Assembly: GCA_024636505.1 (NCBI GenBank)
Contig: JAGXGY010000009.1
Location: 1-55,211, forward strand
Source: Methylobacter sp.
GTDB lineage: Bacteria; Pseudomonadota; Gammaproteobacteria; Methylococcales; Methylomonadaceae
DNA: 55,211 bases
Direction of reading: 5' to 3'
The position numbers were made by a program, and so were the translations under genes. Under the pieces are notes generated by a model, which did no database searches, was not told the DNA's origin, and saw nothing but the letters and a program-made list of their open reading frames with translations. Below, in pieces: positions 36,862 through 47,847 of the stretch; the stretch's first letter is position 1; every line of letters begins with the position of its first letter.

Positions 36862-38079
36862 ATGTCCATTAGCCTTAGAAAAATCACCCATCAAGTTTTA
36901 GTCGGCGATGTTAAAGTCGGTGGCGGCGCGCCAATCGTTGTTCAGTCCATGACCAATACCGATACCGCCAATATTACTGCGACGGTTAACCAAATCATCG
37001 AACTGGCTGCGGCCGGTTCCGAACTGGTGCGCATCACCGTCAATTCCGAAGAAGCTGCGGCTGCCGTTGCTGAAATCCGCAATCAGCTGGATAAAAAAGG
37101 CAACTCAACTCCGATCGTTGGTGATTTTCATTTTAACGGCCATAAACTGCTGGAAAAATACCCCGATTGCGCCCGGGCTTTGGATAAATACCGCATCAAT
37201 CCCGGTAACGTCGGTCGCGGTAAAAGTCGTGACCCGCAATTTCAGCAAATGATCGAATTCGCCTGCCAATACAACAAGCCGGTACGCATCGGCGTCAATG
37301 GTGGCAGTTTGGACCAAGCGGTATTGACCCGTTTGCTGGACGAAAACAGAAGCCTGAAAACCCCTGAACCTTTAGCCGCCGTCACCCGTAAAGCCATCGT
37401 ACTGTCCGCGCTTGAAAGCGCCGCCAAAGCCGAGGAACTTGGACTTGGCAAAGACAAAATCATCCTGTCCTGCAAAATCAGCAACGTACAGGAATTGATC
37501 AACATCTATCAAGACCTGTCCAACCGTTGCGATTATGCACTGCATTTGGGATTGACCGAAGCCGGCATCGGTTCCAAAGGCATTGTCTCCTCAGCCGCCG
37601 CTTTATCAGTGTTAATGCAACAAGGCATCGGCGACACCATTCGTATTTCGCTGACGCCGGAACCCGGCGCCTCCAGAACCCAGGAAGTCATCGTCGGTCA
37701 GGAAATTTTGCAAACCATGGGCTTTCGTTCATTCACCCCGATGGTTATCTCCTGCCCCGGTTGCGGCCGCACCACCAGCGATTATTTCCAGAAACTGGCG
37801 ATGGACATTCAGAGCTATTTACGTGACCAAATGCCGGTTTGGCGCAACCAATATCCGGGCGTTGAAACCATGGAGGTGGCGGTTATGGGTTGCGTGGTCA
37901 ACGGACCGGGCGAAAGCAAAAACGCCAATATCGGCATCAGCCTGCCCGGCACCGGCGAAACGCCGGTAGCGCCGGTTTATGAAGACGGCGAAAAAACAGT
38001 TACGCTGAAAGGCGACCGGATTGCCGAAGAGTTTCAGGAAATCGTGCAACGCTATATTGAAACGCATTACGCGCCGTAA
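36862..38079 (+). CDS. ispG: 4-hydroxy-3-methylbut-2-enyl diphosphate synthase (IspG/GcpE)
   Basis: Seventh step of the MEP isoprenoid pathway, converting MEcPP to HMBPP with a [4Fe-4S] cluster. 405 residues: TIM barrel ([36 protein letters not shown]) and C-terminal cluster domain with ligands in [14 protein letters not shown] and [19 protein letters not shown]. Single-domain bacterial form of normal length. Confidence 0.97.
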   Translation: MSISLRKITHQVLVGDVKVGGGAPIVVQSMTNTDTANITATVNQIIELAAAGSELVRITVNSEEAAAAVAEIRNQLDKKGNSTPIVGDFHFNGHKLLEKYPDCARALDKYRINPGNVGRGKSRDPQFQQMIEFACQYNKPVRIGVNGGSLDQAVLTRLLDENRSLKTPEPLAAVTRKAIVLSALESAAKAEELGLGKDKIILSCKISNVQELINIYQDLSNRCDYALHLGLTEAGIGSKGIVSSAAALSVLMQQGIGDTIRISLTPEPGASRTQEVIVGQEILQTMGFRSFTPMVISCPGCGRTTSDYFQKLAMDIQSYLRDQMPVWRNQYPGVETMEVAVMGCVVNGPGESKNANIGISLPGTGETPVAPVYEDGEKTVTLKGDRIAEEFQEIVQRYIETHYAP

Positions 38080-38101
38080 TCCAAATACATTCCCGCAGCA
38101 A

Positions 38102-38134
38102 AGGTCGGGGGTACATTACGTTAACCCGACCTAC
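38102..38134 (-). repeat. GTAG-type REP-like palindrome after ispG
   Basis: On the minus strand it reads GTAGGTCGGGTTAACG and ends with CCCGACCT; arms AGGTCGGG/CCCGACCT. It resembles the repeat at 40781-40817 (TAACCCGACCTAC against TAACCCGACTTAC). It may double as an ispG transcription end. Confidence 0.6.
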
Positions 38135-38138
38135 GGTT

Positions 38139-38483
38139 CTACCAGTCCCCATGTTTGCCATGCTCTTCAATGAATTTACCTACCCCCGCCAATTCACTGG
38201 TTACTTCAAAACAGAATACTTCAGCCTGTGTTGCTGTTGATCCAAATCCGTCAATCTCAACCTCAAATTCACTCGCTTCCTGTATTAAATTATCATCCTC
38301 ATCATACTCGGCGTTAACGCCGTAGCAATCGCCGTAAACGCCGATAATAAGGTTGTCATAAATGGTCAAATACCGGTCATCATCGGACAGATAATCTTTG
38401 GTAGGCGTCCATGTTGTAATTTGTGTTTGATATAATGACTCGAAGTTTTTAGCTATTTGTATTTTTTGGCTATCACTGATCAT
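38139..38483 (-). CDS. Hypothetical acidic protein (114 aa)
   Basis: Not recognised. The soluble, strongly acidic protein has a helical N-terminus (SDSQKIQIAKNFESLYQTQI), then DYLSDDDRYLTIYDNLIIGVYGDCYG and an EYDEDDNLIQEASEFEVEI segment suggesting beta strands. No ribosome site is obvious. The composition would fit a small immunity- or inhibitor-type protein, but no toxin partner is adjacent and I do not claim it. Confidence 0.55.
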   Translation of the reverse strand: MISDSQKIQIAKNFESLYQTQITTWTPTKDYLSDDDRYLTIYDNLIIGVYGDCYGVNAEYDEDDNLIQEASEFEVEIDGFGSTATQAEVFCFEVTSELAGVGKFIEEHGKHGDW

Positions 38484-38584
38484 GTTTATTTATAATGGGT
38501 TATTTTCGATTGACTGGCATCATTTAATACCTCGAAACGGAAAGTGTCGATACCTTACTTACGGTCGAAGCATGATCAAACTAA

Positions 38585-38620
38585 ACAAAAAAGGGACTGT
38601 GACGAATCACAATCCCTTTT
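38585..38620 (-). terminator. Intrinsic terminator after pnp
   Basis: Arms GGGACTGTGA (38593-38602) and TCACAATCCC (38607-38616), flanked by A-run and T-run, so it works in both directions. On the minus strand TTTTTTGTTT follows. Confidence 0.85.
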
Positions 38621-38669
38621 TATACTTTTTTAAGCCGCCCTTTTGTTAAGAGCGGCTACCAAGCATGGG

Positions 38670-40748
38670 TTATTCTACTTCGATTTCTTTCATGCTCAAT
38701 CTGACTCTGCCTTGACGGTCTATTTCCAGTACTTTAACCTTGACCACATCGCCTTCATTCAATCGGTCGCTGACTTTATCAACGCGTTCATCTGAAATTT
38801 GCGAGATATGAACCAAGCCGTCTTTACCGGGAAGTATGGTAACAAAGGCACCGAAGTCCATTAATCTGACGACTTTGCCTTCGTAAACTTTACCGACTTC
38901 AACTTCAGCGGTGATTTCCTCGATCAAACGGCGCGCTTCTTCGCCGGCGGCTTTATCAACGGAGGCCACTTTAACGATTCCGTCATCGGTCAAATCAACG
39001 CTGGCGCCGGTCTGCTCGGTGATGCTGCGGATGGTTGCGCCGCCTTTACCGATCACTTCGCGGATTTTGGCAGGATCGATTTTGAAAGTAATGATCCGCG
39101 GTGCGAAATCGGACATTTCTTCACGGGTAGTGGACAACGCTTTGTTCATTTCGCCCAGGATATGCAAACGACCGTGTTTTGCTTGTTCCAGTGCCGACTT
39201 CATGATTTCTGCGGTAATGCCATCGATCTTGATGTCCATTTGCAGTGCGGTAATGCCATCTACAGATCCTGCAACCTTAAAGTCCATATCGCCTAAATGA
39301 TCTTCATCACCCATGATGTCCGACAATACGGCAAATTTGTCGCCTTCTTTTATCAGACCCATCGCAATGCCGGCAACCGGTGATTTAATCGGCACACCGG
39401 CATCCATTAACGCCAAGCTGCTGCCGCAAACCGAAGCCATGGAGCTTGAACCGTTGGATTCAGTGACTTCAGAAACAACACGAATGGTATACGGAAACTC
39501 TTCCATATTCGGCAACACTGCGGCAACACCACGTTTCGCCAAACGGCCATGACCGATCTCACGACGTTTTGGCGAACCGACAAAACCGGTTTCACCAACG
39601 CTATATGGAGGAAAATTGTAATGCAGCATGAACGGTTCTTTGTACTCACCGGCCAAAGCATCGATGATTTGCGCATCACGTTGCGTGCCTAATGTTGCAA
39701 CCACTAAAGCTTGCGTTTCGCCACGGGTAAATAATGCCGAACCATGAGTTCTAGGCAATACGCCGGTTCTGACGGTAATCGGTCTGATTTTGTCTAATTC
39801 GCGTCCGTCAATACGTTTGCCTTCGTTAAGAATAGCGTTACGAACAATGCTGTATTCCAGATGTTCGATAATGCCGCGAATCTCACTTTCTGCATACTCG
39901 GCATTGGCTACCAATTTTTCAACGACGGCATTTCTAATTTCTTTCAGCTGTTCTTGTCTAACCAGTTTTTCAGCAACTTGATAAGCGGCTTTAATAGCTG
40001 CTTCAACTTCTGCAGTGACCAGTTTTTTCAGTTCGGCATTCACTTCGGGGGCTACCCACTCAACGACGCCTGCACCGGCAGCGGCGGCAAATTCGTTAAT
40101 CGCATTAATGGCAACCTGCATTTGCTGATGGCCAAATAAAACCGCACCCAACATCACTTCTTCAGAAAGATTGTCGGCTTCAGACTCTACCATTAAAACC
40201 GCATGCGCAGTACCTGCAACTACCAGTTGCAGCGCAGACTCTTTCAATGCGTCAGGAGTCGGGTTTAAGAGATAGTCGCCGTCTTTAAAACCCACGGTAG
40301 CGGCGCCGATTGGGCCGTTAAAAGGCAAACCTGAAACTGCTAAGGCAGCAGAGGCACCCAATAAAGCAGGAATTTCCGGATCAACGTCAGGATTCAGCGA
40401 TACTACAGTCGCAATAATCTGAACTTCGTTGGTATAGCCCTCAGGGAAAAGAGGACGAATAGGTCGATCAATCAGGCGAGACGTTAAGGTCTCTTTTTCA
40501 CTGGGACGACCTTCTCTCTTAAAAAAACCGCCGGGTATTTTACCGGCTGCATAAGCCTTTTCTTGATAGTTTACAGTCAGCGGGAAAAAATCGCCGCCGC
40601 TTGCCTGTTTTTTACCGACGACGGTAACCAACAGTGTCGTACCGTCTACATCGATCATCACAGCACCGTCTGCTTGACGTGCCACTTCACCGGTTTCTAA
40701 TTTAACGAGTCGATCGCCGTACTGAAATTCTTTCCTGATAGGATTCAC
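38670..40748 (-). CDS. pnp: Polynucleotide phosphorylase
   Basis: 3'-5' exoribonuclease and polymerase of the RNA degradosome. 692 residues: two RNase PH domains (about 10-230 and 320-545, with [21 protein letters not shown] and [17 protein letters not shown]), a KH domain (about 552-615, [20 protein letters not shown]) and an S1 domain (about 620-690, [20 protein letters not shown]). Placed downstream of rpsO as in most gammaproteobacteria. AAAGGAA precedes the start. Confidence 0.97.
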   Translation of the reverse strand: MNPIRKEFQYGDRLVKLETGEVARQADGAVMIDVDGTTLLVTVVGKKQASGGDFFPLTVNYQEKAYAAGKIPGGFFKREGRPSEKETLTSRLIDRPIRPLFPEGYTNEVQIIATVVSLNPDVDPEIPALLGASAALAVSGLPFNGPIGAATVGFKDGDYLLNPTPDALKESALQLVVAGTAHAVLMVESEADNLSEEVMLGAVLFGHQQMQVAINAINEFAAAAGAGVVEWVAPEVNAELKKLVTAEVEAAIKAAYQVAEKLVRQEQLKEIRNAVVEKLVANAEYAESEIRGIIEHLEYSIVRNAILNEGKRIDGRELDKIRPITVRTGVLPRTHGSALFTRGETQALVVATLGTQRDAQIIDALAGEYKEPFMLHYNFPPYSVGETGFVGSPKRREIGHGRLAKRGVAAVLPNMEEFPYTIRVVSEVTESNGSSSMASVCGSSLALMDAGVPIKSPVAGIAMGLIKEGDKFAVLSDIMGDEDHLGDMDFKVAGSVDGITALQMDIKIDGITAEIMKSALEQAKHGRLHILGEMNKALSTTREEMSDFAPRIITFKIDPAKIREVIGKGGATIRSITEQTGASVDLTDDGIVKVASVDKAAGEEARRLIEEITAEVEVGKVYEGKVVRLMDFGAFVTILPGKDGLVHISQISDERVDKVSDRLNEGDVVKVKVLEIDRQGRVRLSMKEIEVE

Positions 40749-40780
40749 TATAAGGTTCCTTTGCGAGGTTATTAAGGAGG

Positions 40781-40817
40781 GTTGTCAGGTTATTTTATCG
40801 GTAACCCGACTTACAAC
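40781..40817 (-). repeat. REP-like palindrome between rpsO and pnp
   Basis: Arms GTTGTCAGGTTA and TAACCCGACTTACAAC (imperfect). It shares TAACCCGAC(C/T)TAC with the repeat after ispG. Confidence 0.5.
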
Positions 40818-40820
40818 AAA

Positions 40821-40850
40821 AACGGCACAAGAGGGTTGTGCCGTTTTTTT
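40821..40850 (-). terminator. Terminator hairpin after rpsO
   Basis: Perfect arms AACGGCACAA and TTGTGCCGTT with a 5-base loop. A T-run follows on both strands (seven on plus, five on minus). It probably limits read-through from rpsO into pnp. Confidence 0.8.
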
Positions 40851-40856
40851 GTTCTG

Positions 40857-41126
40857 TTACTTACGTAAGCCGAGACGTTCAATTAAAGTACGGTAACGGT
40901 TTAAGTCTTTTTTCTTCAGATAATCCAGTAGCTTACGACGCTGATTAACCATACGCAACAGACCGCGACGTGAATGATTGTCTTTTTTGTGCTCTGCAAA
41001 GTGCGGCGCCAAATGAGTGATGTGCGCTGTCAATAAAGCAACTTGTACTTCAGGTGAACCGGTATCGGTTTCTGACTGACGATAAGCTTCAACGACTGCT
41101 TTTTTTTGTTCGGCTGTAAATGGCAT
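40857..41126 (-). CDS. rpsO: 30S ribosomal protein S15
   Basis: 89-residue primary 16S rRNA-binding protein of the small subunit. [44 protein letters not shown] and the C-terminal [12 protein letters not shown] match the family over the full length. Order truB-rpsO-pnp is conserved. The leader has a hairpin (CTGTTTC/GAAACAG, 41198-41224) that could belong to autoregulation. Confidence 0.98.
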   Translation of the reverse strand: MPFTAEQKKAVVEAYRQSETDTGSPEVQVALLTAHITHLAPHFAEHKKDNHSRRGLLRMVNQRRKLLDYLKKKDLNRYRTLIERLGLRK

Positions 41127-41149
41127 TTGTAATCCCTATTTAATAGATT

Positions 41150-41185
41150 AAAAATTAAAAAATAAAGCCGCTGAAATCGGCGGCT
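41150..41185 (-). terminator. Intrinsic terminator between truB and rpsO
   Basis: On the minus strand arms AGCCGC and GCGGCT (41166-41185) are followed by TTTATTTTTTAATTTTT. Confidence 0.7.
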
Positions 41186-41254
41186 CCTTAAGTACACTGT
41201 TTCCGCGATAGGGTGTAGAAACAGGTGTATTCTTTAGTGCCTGAAGCAGCTAGC

Positions 41255-42205
41255 TTAAGGCAAATCGTTGTTCATATTAAACAACTTTTTCGGCGCTAGT
41301 TTACCATCCCTTAGCAATTCCCCCAAACCTAAAAATACGGTATCGTTATACATACGCACCGTACTCGGGTGTTCGTTTTTCCCGGATTCTCCGGAAGGTA
41401 GCAGACTAAGCGACTGACCGTATTTAATACAAATAGCTTGTTCATCAGTCAACTGCACAGCGGGTAGAGCTTCGAGCGGTTTATCGACATTTATCAGGCA
41501 TTGAAACAAATCTTGCCGATCCATTGCCGTCAATTGCTCGATAGTTCTGGCATTTTCAATGTTGAATTGCCCCGCTTCCAATCGCCGCAATTCTTTTACT
41601 GTTCCGCCGCAACCCAGAGCATGGCCGATGTCTTCGGCCAACGAACGAATATACGTGCCTTTTGAACAATAGACTTCAAGCATCAACTGATCCGGTTCCT
41701 TGGCTAAAGATTCGGAATCAGTCAGTAATTTCAGCTCGAATAGAGTAATGCGCCTGGCTTTACGCTCAATAGTTATGCCTTCCCGAGCGAGCTCATAAAG
41801 CTTTTTTCCATTATGCTTTAAAGCCGAATACATCGGGGGAACCTGGTCAATTTCGCCGGTAAATTTTTCAAGACAGGCCAGAATATCGTCAACCGATAGC
41901 TTGGGTACGGGTTTAGTCTCTATAACCGTACCTTCAAGATCGCCGGTATCGGTCATCATCCCAAGCTGAACAACAGTCTGATAACGTTTATGGTCGTCAA
42001 GCATCATTCCCGACACCTTGGTCGCCTCCCCAAAACAAAGCGGCAATAAACCGGTAGCCAGTGGATCGAGACTACCGGTATGCCCGGCTTTATTGGCATT
42101 AAACAAGCGCCTGACTTCCTGCAAGGCTTTGTTTGAAGAAATGCCCTGGCGCTTATCCAACAGCACTATGCCGTGAATATTGCACCCGGATTTACGTTTG
42201 CTCAT
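41255..42205 (-). CDS. truB: tRNA pseudouridine-55 synthase
   Basis: 316 residues. Makes the pseudouridine at position 55 in the T loop of tRNAs. The catalytic Asp lies in GHTGSLDPLATGLLPLCFGEATK; YSALKHNGKKLYELAREG and YCSKGTYIRSLAEDIG are typical TruB blocks, with a C-terminal PUA-like domain (about 250-305). Located 5 bp after rbfA in the nusA-infB-rbfA-truB operon. Confidence 0.96.
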   Translation of the reverse strand: MSKRKSGCNIHGIVLLDKRQGISSNKALQEVRRLFNANKAGHTGSLDPLATGLLPLCFGEATKVSGMMLDDHKRYQTVVQLGMMTDTGDLEGTVIETKPVPKLSVDDILACLEKFTGEIDQVPPMYSALKHNGKKLYELAREGITIERKARRITLFELKLLTDSESLAKEPDQLMLEVYCSKGTYIRSLAEDIGHALGCGGTVKELRRLEAGQFNIENARTIEQLTAMDRQDLFQCLINVDKPLEALPAVQLTDEQAICIKYGQSLSLLPSGESGKNEHPSTVRMYNDTVFLGLGELLRDGKLAPKKLFNMNNDLP

Positions 42206-42210
42206 GTGAC

Positions 42211-42573
42211 TTAACCTTTGTCGCGCTTGTCCACATCGCTTAACAGCTCTGAAACTCGCATGCCGGTATCAAATGAATCATCGTAAATGAAGCGTAAATC
42301 AGAGATATGCCGCAAACGCATCCTTTTAGCTAAATGATGCCGGATGACAGGCGACAACTCATTAAGCAATTTGACATTGACTTTTTTGCCCTGTTCATCA
42401 ACGTTCAATACCGTGACATACACTTTTGCAACAGCGAGATCTTTAGTGACGACAACCTCATTGATAGTAATAAAACCCAGCCGGGAATCATCGATATCAC
42501 GCTGAAGAACTAAAGAAAGCTCTTTTTGCATCTGCGATGAAACACGGGCATTACGACCGAATTCTCTTGCCAT
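42211..42573 (-). CDS. rbfA: Ribosome-binding factor A
   Basis: 120-residue KH-fold 30S maturation factor. FGRNARVSSQMQKELSLVLQ, AKVYVTVLNVDEQ and LRHISDLRFIYDDSFDTGMRV match the family. 5 bp from infB and from truB, in one operon. Confidence 0.96.
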   Translation of the reverse strand: MAREFGRNARVSSQMQKELSLVLQRDIDDSRLGFITINEVVVTKDLAVAKVYVTVLNVDEQGKKVNVKLLNELSPVIRHHLAKRMRLRHISDLRFIYDDSFDTGMRVSELLSDVDKRDKG

Positions 42574-42578
42574 AAGAT

Positions 42579-45239
42579 TTACAGTTCCCTTTTAACTTCA
42601 ATACGTTCAAATACTTCGATCTGATCACCAGATTGAACATCGTTATAGTTTTTCACTCCGATACCGCACTCCATGCCCATCTTAACCTCGGCCACATCAT
42701 CTTTGAAGCGACGCAAAGATTCCAGCTGTCCTTCATAAATAACTACGTTCTCACGCAGTACCCGGATAGGCAGATTTCTCTTTACAAAACCGTCAATAAC
42801 CATACACCCGGCAATTGCACCTAATTTTGGTGATTTAAATACATCGCGTACTTCGGCAAGACCGACAATCTGCTCTCTAATTTCAGGCGCCAACATACCG
42901 CTGATGGCTTTTTTAACTTCATCAATTGCTTCATAAATGATACTGTAATAATGTAGGTCGATGCCTTTTTCTTCAATCAGTTTACGTGCAGTAGTGTCGG
43001 CTCGCACATTAAACCCCATCAGAATGGCACCGGAAGCCAAGGCTAAATTCACATCGCCTTCATTAATGCCGCCCACGCCGCCAAAAACAACCTTGACCTC
43101 GACTTCGTTATTAGACAGGCTGATTAAAGAACTGCGCAACGCTTCCAAACTGCCTTGTACATCAGTCTTCAGCACCAGATTGACACTGGCAAGTTCGCCG
43201 GTAGCCATTCTGGAAAAGACTTCATCCAGTTTAGAGGCATGCTGTACAGCATGACGAGACAGTTTTTTACGATCTTCACGATGTTTGGCTAAGTCTTTGG
43301 CAATACGTTCGTTTTGTACCACCAAAAATTCATCACCGGCATTCGGTGTGCCCGAAAGCCCTAAAATTTCAACCGGCACACAAGGTCCTGCTTCTTTAAT
43401 AGCTTTGCCGTTCTCGTTAAACATAGCCCGAACACGACCATATTCATGACCGCACAACACCATCTGACCGCTTTCCAACGTACCTTTTTGAATCAGTACC
43501 GTAGCTACAACACCACGACCTTTATCCAGCCGTGACTCAATCACAATACCTAATGCAGAGCCTTCAACAGGCGCTTTCAATTCAAGGATTTCAGTTTGTA
43601 CGATCAATGCTTCGATTAACTCATCGATACCTTCACCGGTTTTTGCTGAAATCTTCAGGAACTGCACATCGCCGCCCCATTCTTCCGCAAGTACGCCGAT
43701 AGTGGACAGCTCCTGCATCACTTTGTCAGGATTGGCATCTGGCTTATCCATCTTATTCATCGCCACAATAATCGGCACATTGGCCGCTCTGGCATGTTCG
43801 ACGGCTTCTTTGGTTTGCGGCATCACGCCGTCATCGGCGGCAACTACCACAATGACCACATCGGTAACGTCTGCGCCTCGGGCACGCATGGCAGTAAATG
43901 CGGCATGACCCGGCGTATCCAAAAAGGTCACTGAGCCGTGATCGGTTTTTACCTGGTAGGCGCCGATATGTTGAGTAATACCCCCCGCTTCACCGGCGGC
44001 AACCCGTGTTTTACGAATATAATCCAACAGCGAGGTTTTTCCGTGATCGACATGGCCCATGATAGTTACAATAGGTGCCCGCGGTAATGCCACGCGATTA
44101 TCTTCTTCTTGTGCCTCAGCCAGCATTTCCTGCTCAAGATCGTCATCACTCTGCATAATCGCTTTGTGACCCATTTCTTCAACTAAAATAGCGGCGGTTT
44201 CCTGGTCTATGCTTTGATTGATAGTCGCCATAATACCGAGCTTCATCAAGTGTTTAATGACCATGGCGGCTTTAACACTCATCTTTTGAGCCAGGTCGGA
44301 CACCATAATCATTTCAGGGATGCTGACTTCTTTTACTACCGGCTCAACCGGCATTTCAAATTGATGCTTGCCATCAGATTTCACGCTGACGCGTTCAGCT
44401 TTCCTGCCTTTTTTCTTAGGCCTTTTGGCATCTCTGCCACCCGCTCCGGCACGCGTACTTTCTTCTTGTTTTTTTCTATGCAATATCTCTTGCTTGGCTG
44501 AAGCTTGCTGCCTTACTTTGTCGGCATTTCTTTTAATCGATTCTTCAAGCCGCGCATCTTTTTCCTGCTGTTTTTTCTTGGCTTCAGCGGCTTCTTTAAG
44601 CTTAGCCCGTTGCTCCAGGTCAGTCTTCCGCTCTTCCTCAGACTGTACCTCAGCAATGGGTAACACAGTCTCCTTTTCTTCAGCTGACAGAGGCGGTAAA
44701 GGCGGCGTAATAGGCAAGGACGTTGTCCCGGCACTTTCAGACACCTTAGCAACTTCAGGCTCAACTGCTTCGACAGCAGGTTTAATAACATCTTCTTTCT
44801 TTTCTTTCAAAACAACTTTTTCTTCTTTTATCTGTTCTTCAATTGCAGGAACATTTTCAGCTTGTTCTTTAAGAGCTTGCTTGGCTAACTCCAAATTCTT
44901 TTGCTCATCAGCTTCGATAATTTCACTGCGTTTTATATAGGTTTTCTGCTTCCGAACTTCAACGCTAATCGTTTTGGTAGTACTGCCCGGGACGTTAGAC
45001 TGTTTAAGTTCACTCACAGTTCTACGTTTTAAAGTCACCCGTTTCAGCGAACCATCAGCCTCGCCTTCGTTCTTACCATGGCGTTTGCGTAAATGCGCAA
45101 GCAATTGCATCTTTTCATCTTCATTAATCACATCATCAGGAGCGCTCGCAGATAACCCTGCTTCTTTTAGTTGCTCCAATAATCGCTCTAAAGGTATTTT
45201 TACTACTTCAGCTAATTGTCGTACCGTTTTATTACTCAT
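42579..45239 (-). CDS. infB: Translation initiation factor IF-2
   Basis: 886-residue GTPase that delivers fMet-tRNA to the 30S subunit. It has an N-terminal IF2_N region (about 1-55), a long Lys/Glu-rich helical linker (about 100-290), a second IF2_N domain (about 305-360) and the GTPase with [25 protein letters not shown] and AMNKMDKPD, then domains II-IV. The N-terminal linker accounts for long antisense open frames. Nine bp after nusA. Confidence 0.97.
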   Translation of the reverse strand: MSNKTVRQLAEVVKIPLERLLEQLKEAGLSASAPDDVINEDEKMQLLAHLRKRHGKNEGEADGSLKRVTLKRRTVSELKQSNVPGSTTKTISVEVRKQKTYIKRSEIIEADEQKNLELAKQALKEQAENVPAIEEQIKEEKVVLKEKKEDVIKPAVEAVEPEVAKVSESAGTTSLPITPPLPPLSAEEKETVLPIAEVQSEEERKTDLEQRAKLKEAAEAKKKQQEKDARLEESIKRNADKVRQQASAKQEILHRKKQEESTRAGAGGRDAKRPKKKGRKAERVSVKSDGKHQFEMPVEPVVKEVSIPEMIMVSDLAQKMSVKAAMVIKHLMKLGIMATINQSIDQETAAILVEEMGHKAIMQSDDDLEQEMLAEAQEEDNRVALPRAPIVTIMGHVDHGKTSLLDYIRKTRVAAGEAGGITQHIGAYQVKTDHGSVTFLDTPGHAAFTAMRARGADVTDVVIVVVAADDGVMPQTKEAVEHARAANVPIIVAMNKMDKPDANPDKVMQELSTIGVLAEEWGGDVQFLKISAKTGEGIDELIEALIVQTEILELKAPVEGSALGIVIESRLDKGRGVVATVLIQKGTLESGQMVLCGHEYGRVRAMFNENGKAIKEAGPCVPVEILGLSGTPNAGDEFLVVQNERIAKDLAKHREDRKKLSRHAVQHASKLDEVFSRMATGELASVNLVLKTDVQGSLEALRSSLISLSNNEVEVKVVFGGVGGINEGDVNLALASGAILMGFNVRADTTARKLIEEKGIDLHYYSIIYEAIDEVKKAISGMLAPEIREQIVGLAEVRDVFKSPKLGAIAGCMVIDGFVKRNLPIRVLRENVVIYEGQLESLRRFKDDVAEVKMGMECGIGVKNYNDVQSGDQIEVFERIEVKREL

Positions 45240-45248
45240 TTCAACCCC

Positions 45249-46766
45249 TTACCTACTCGCCTGTTCCTCAGCAAACCAAGGCTCACGCGCCTTCATAATC
45301 AACTTTGCCGCCCGGTCTTCGTTCATTCCCGGAAAACCCAACAAATCATCTACCGCCTGTTCTGCTAAATCGTCCATCGTAATAATGCCATGACTTGCCA
45401 TATCATAAGCCAAATCCTTGTTCATGCCTTCCATTTCCAGCAAATCCTGTGCAGGCTCTGCCGTTTCTATGACCTCTTCAGCCGCAATAGCATTAATCAG
45501 TAATGCATCTTTAGCGCGGTCTCTAAGCGCATTCACAAGATCTTCGTCAAAGCCTTCAATTTCCAGCATTTCACTGACTGGAACATAAGCAATTTCTTCA
45601 ACTGTATTAAACCCCTCTTCAACCAGAATCAGAGCAACATCTTCATCAACACCCAGTTGATCGACAAATAATTGTTTGATCTTATCAGCCTCGGCCTCAT
45701 TGTTTTCTTCTGCCTTAGAGGCATCGATAACATTCAGCTCCCAACCCGTTAATTGAGTGGCAAGACGTACATTTTGTCCGCCGCGACCGATAGCCTGAGA
45801 CAGATTGTCTGAGCTGACCGCCAAATCCATACTGTGCTTATCTTCATCGACAACAATAGACTGGATTTCAGCCGGTGACATCGCGTTGATCACATATTGA
45901 GCATCACTTGCATTCCAAAGAATAATATCAACACGTTCCCCAGCCAGTTCATTTGAAACCGATTGCACTCTCGACCCTCTCATACCGACACAAGCACCGA
46001 CAGGATCCAGCCTTGGATCATTACCTTTGACGGCAATTTTAGCCCTGGAACCCGGATCACGTGCGGCACCCATGACCTCGATCAAACCTTCGCCCACCTC
46101 AGGCACCTCAAGGCGAAACAAGGCAATCAGTAATTCCGGCGCAGTTCGACTGACAAACAATTGAGGACCGCGAGGTTCTGAGCGCACATCTTTCAAATAT
46201 CCCCGGATTCTGTCACCAATACGAATAGCTTCGCGAGGAATCATGTCTTCTTTGGCAATATACGCTTCGACATGCCCCCCTAAATCCAGATAAACACAGC
46301 CTTTTTCAATACGCTTTACGATACCGGTGATTAGCTCGCCTACACGACTCTGATAGGCATCGACTATTTTCTTGCGCTCAGCTTCCCTGACTTTGTGGAT
46401 AATAACCTGTTTGGCAGTCTGTGCAGCAATACGTCCAAAATCGACAGATTCAATTTCTTCCTCTATCAGATCACCGACTTTAACATCCGGATTATCGAAC
46501 CTGGCGACTTCCAATAACACTTGCGTCTCAGGAAACTCGACATCGCCATCAATTTGATCATTGGCATCAACAACTTCCCAGATTCTATAGGTAACGTAAT
46601 CGCCGGTTTTTCTGTCAATACTAACACGAGCTTTAATTTGATTCGCGTGACGCTTAATCGTAGCCGCTTCCAATGCTGACTCTATGGCTTGGAAAACAAT
46701 TTCTTTGTCAATATCCTTTTCATTCGAAAAAACATCCACCACCAATAAAATTTCTTTATTTGCCAC
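45249..46766 (-). CDS. nusA: Transcription termination/antitermination factor NusA
   Basis: 505 residues from GTG 46766. AGGAGGG lies 6 bp before this GTG; the in-frame ATG at 46784 would put the ribosome site inside the gene, so the GTG is preferred. The RNA polymerase-binding domain ([20 protein letters not shown]), S1 ([23 protein letters not shown]), two KH domains ([37 protein letters not shown]) and two C-terminal acidic repeats are present, as in E. coli. Overlaps rimP by 11 bp. Confidence 0.96.
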   Translation of the reverse strand: MANKEILLVVDVFSNEKDIDKEIVFQAIESALEAATIKRHANQIKARVSIDRKTGDYVTYRIWEVVDANDQIDGDVEFPETQVLLEVARFDNPDVKVGDLIEEEIESVDFGRIAAQTAKQVIIHKVREAERKKIVDAYQSRVGELITGIVKRIEKGCVYLDLGGHVEAYIAKEDMIPREAIRIGDRIRGYLKDVRSEPRGPQLFVSRTAPELLIALFRLEVPEVGEGLIEVMGAARDPGSRAKIAVKGNDPRLDPVGACVGMRGSRVQSVSNELAGERVDIILWNASDAQYVINAMSPAEIQSIVVDEDKHSMDLAVSSDNLSQAIGRGGQNVRLATQLTGWELNVIDASKAEENNEAEADKIKQLFVDQLGVDEDVALILVEEGFNTVEEIAYVPVSEMLEIEGFDEDLVNALRDRAKDALLINAIAAEEVIETAEPAQDLLEMEGMNKDLAYDMASHGIITMDDLAEQAVDDLLGFPGMNEDRAAKLIMKAREPWFAEEQASR

Positions 46767-47241
46767 TGCGCCCTCCTTTTTCAATTAAATACTCAGGAAC
46801 CAAACGCGCTTTACTCATTGCGATAAATGGAACCTCAAAAATCTGATCGCCTTCTTGAAGCGAAATCGTATCACCATCAACTTTCACGATCAGACCGGTA
46901 ATTTTTCTGCGTCCATCAATAGCTTTAAATAAATTGACCAACACCCTGCTGCCAATATATCGCTCGAACTGACTTACTTTAAAAAAAGGCCGGTCTGCAC
47001 CTGGCGAAGAAACCTCCAAATGATAATTACCTAATATGGGATCTTCCACGTCCATGGCACCACTGATTTGATGACTCACTTTAGTGCAGTCTTCAACCAA
47101 AATCCCGTCCTCACTATCAATGTAGATTCTTAACAGACCATGTTTAGGGTGAGGATTATATTCAATGCCTACGCATTCATAACCTAAACCTTCAACAATT
47201 GGCTCAATTAGGTCAACCAAATGTTCAGGAGCCTGCTTCAT
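46756..47241 (-). CDS. rimP: Ribosome maturation factor RimP
   Basis: 161 residues from ATG 47241 ([14 protein letters not shown]), preceded by GAGG; the open frame extends to 47298 but runs through a terminator hairpin. Conserved blocks: [30 protein letters not shown] and [15 protein letters not shown]. Needed for 30S maturation. First protein gene of rimP-nusA-infB-rbfA-truB. Confidence 0.94.
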   Translation of the reverse strand: MKQAPEHLVDLIEPIVEGLGYECVGIEYNPHPKHGLLRIYIDSEDGILVEDCTKVSHQISGAMDVEDPILGNYHLEVSSPGADRPFFKVSQFERYIGSRVLVNLFKAIDGRRKITGLIVKVDGDTISLQEGDQIFEVPFIAMSKARLVPEYLIEKGGRSGK

Positions 47242-47261
47242 TTTTTCCTCACTTACTTTCG

Positions 47262-47288
47262 CACAAAAAAAAAGAGCCGACGGCTCTT
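47262..47288 (-). terminator. Attenuator-like terminator just before rimP
   Basis: On the minus strand arms AAGAGCCG and CGGCTCTT (47272-47288) are followed by nine T's, ending about 24 bp before the rimP ATG. It must be read through by any transcript starting at metY or upstream of it. Confidence 0.8.
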
Positions 47289-47316
47289 CCATTAACAATC
47301 AACTATGAGCTTGTGA

Positions 47317-47520
47317 ATGACTCCTAACCTAAAGGAAGGAGCTTCCAGCTTCAACGGGGCGATGCTCGGCATAATGCGGAGTCTAAAGTCCCCTCGACTG
47401 GCAGTACCGGATATTCCCTCCGGCAGGCTGAATTATCAGCACAGGAAAAATCGTACGCGGATGCACATCAAAAATCAAGAGCATCCTTATACCCCCTACC
47501 TGAAAGAAGGGGATTTACGG
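47317..47520 (-). mobile_element. Third IS200/IS605-type remnant (~204 bp), between metY and rimP
   Basis: One end reads GACTCCTAACC TAAAGGAAGGAGC, the other CCTTATACCCCCTACC with AAGAAGGGGATTTACGG, the same layout as the ends of the elements at 16361 and 26958. No transposase frame of more than ~70 codons is inside. Confidence 0.6.
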
Positions 47521-47551
47521 ACAAAATGGTTAAATCACTAAAGCCCAGAAA

Positions 47552-47573
47552 ACAAAAAACCCCAAAATGGGGT
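47552..47573 (-). terminator. Intrinsic terminator after metY
   Basis: On the minus strand AACCCC-type arms (CCCC 47560-47563, GGGG 47569-47572) with loop A/T-rich are followed by TTTTTTGTTTT. Confidence 0.8.
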
Positions 47574-47625
47574 TCTAGGCAACCAATCCCTAGTTATACT
47601 AATTCTGCATCCATGCAGTTTTATA

Positions 47626-47702
<77 letters not shown>

Positions 47703-47714
47703 ATTGATTTGATT

Positions 47715-47742
47715 ATTATAAGCCATTATTCATATTTAGCAA
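47715..47742 (-). promoter_or_regulatory. Predicted sigma70 promoter of metY
   Basis: On the minus strand TTGCTA (47737-47742), 16 bp, TATAAT (47715-47720). Start of transcription would be 5-7 bases before the tRNA. Confidence 0.6.
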
Positions 47743-47847
47743 CCTATTTGATAATCTATTTTATCAGCCCCACTAAAATCCGGCATCGCTTGCCTGAGTA
47801 AATGCCCGCTGCATCGATTTTAGATATAGAAAAAAAACATCGCAGTT

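Noticed and set aside
44368-44940. 190-codon frame antisense to infB
   Set aside because: Mirror of the Lys/Glu-rich IF-2 linker; Ser/Phe/Leu-rich product.
47317-47541. 74-codon frame inside the third IS200/IS605 remnant
   Set aside because: No similarity to a transposase; simply an open stretch in the remnant.
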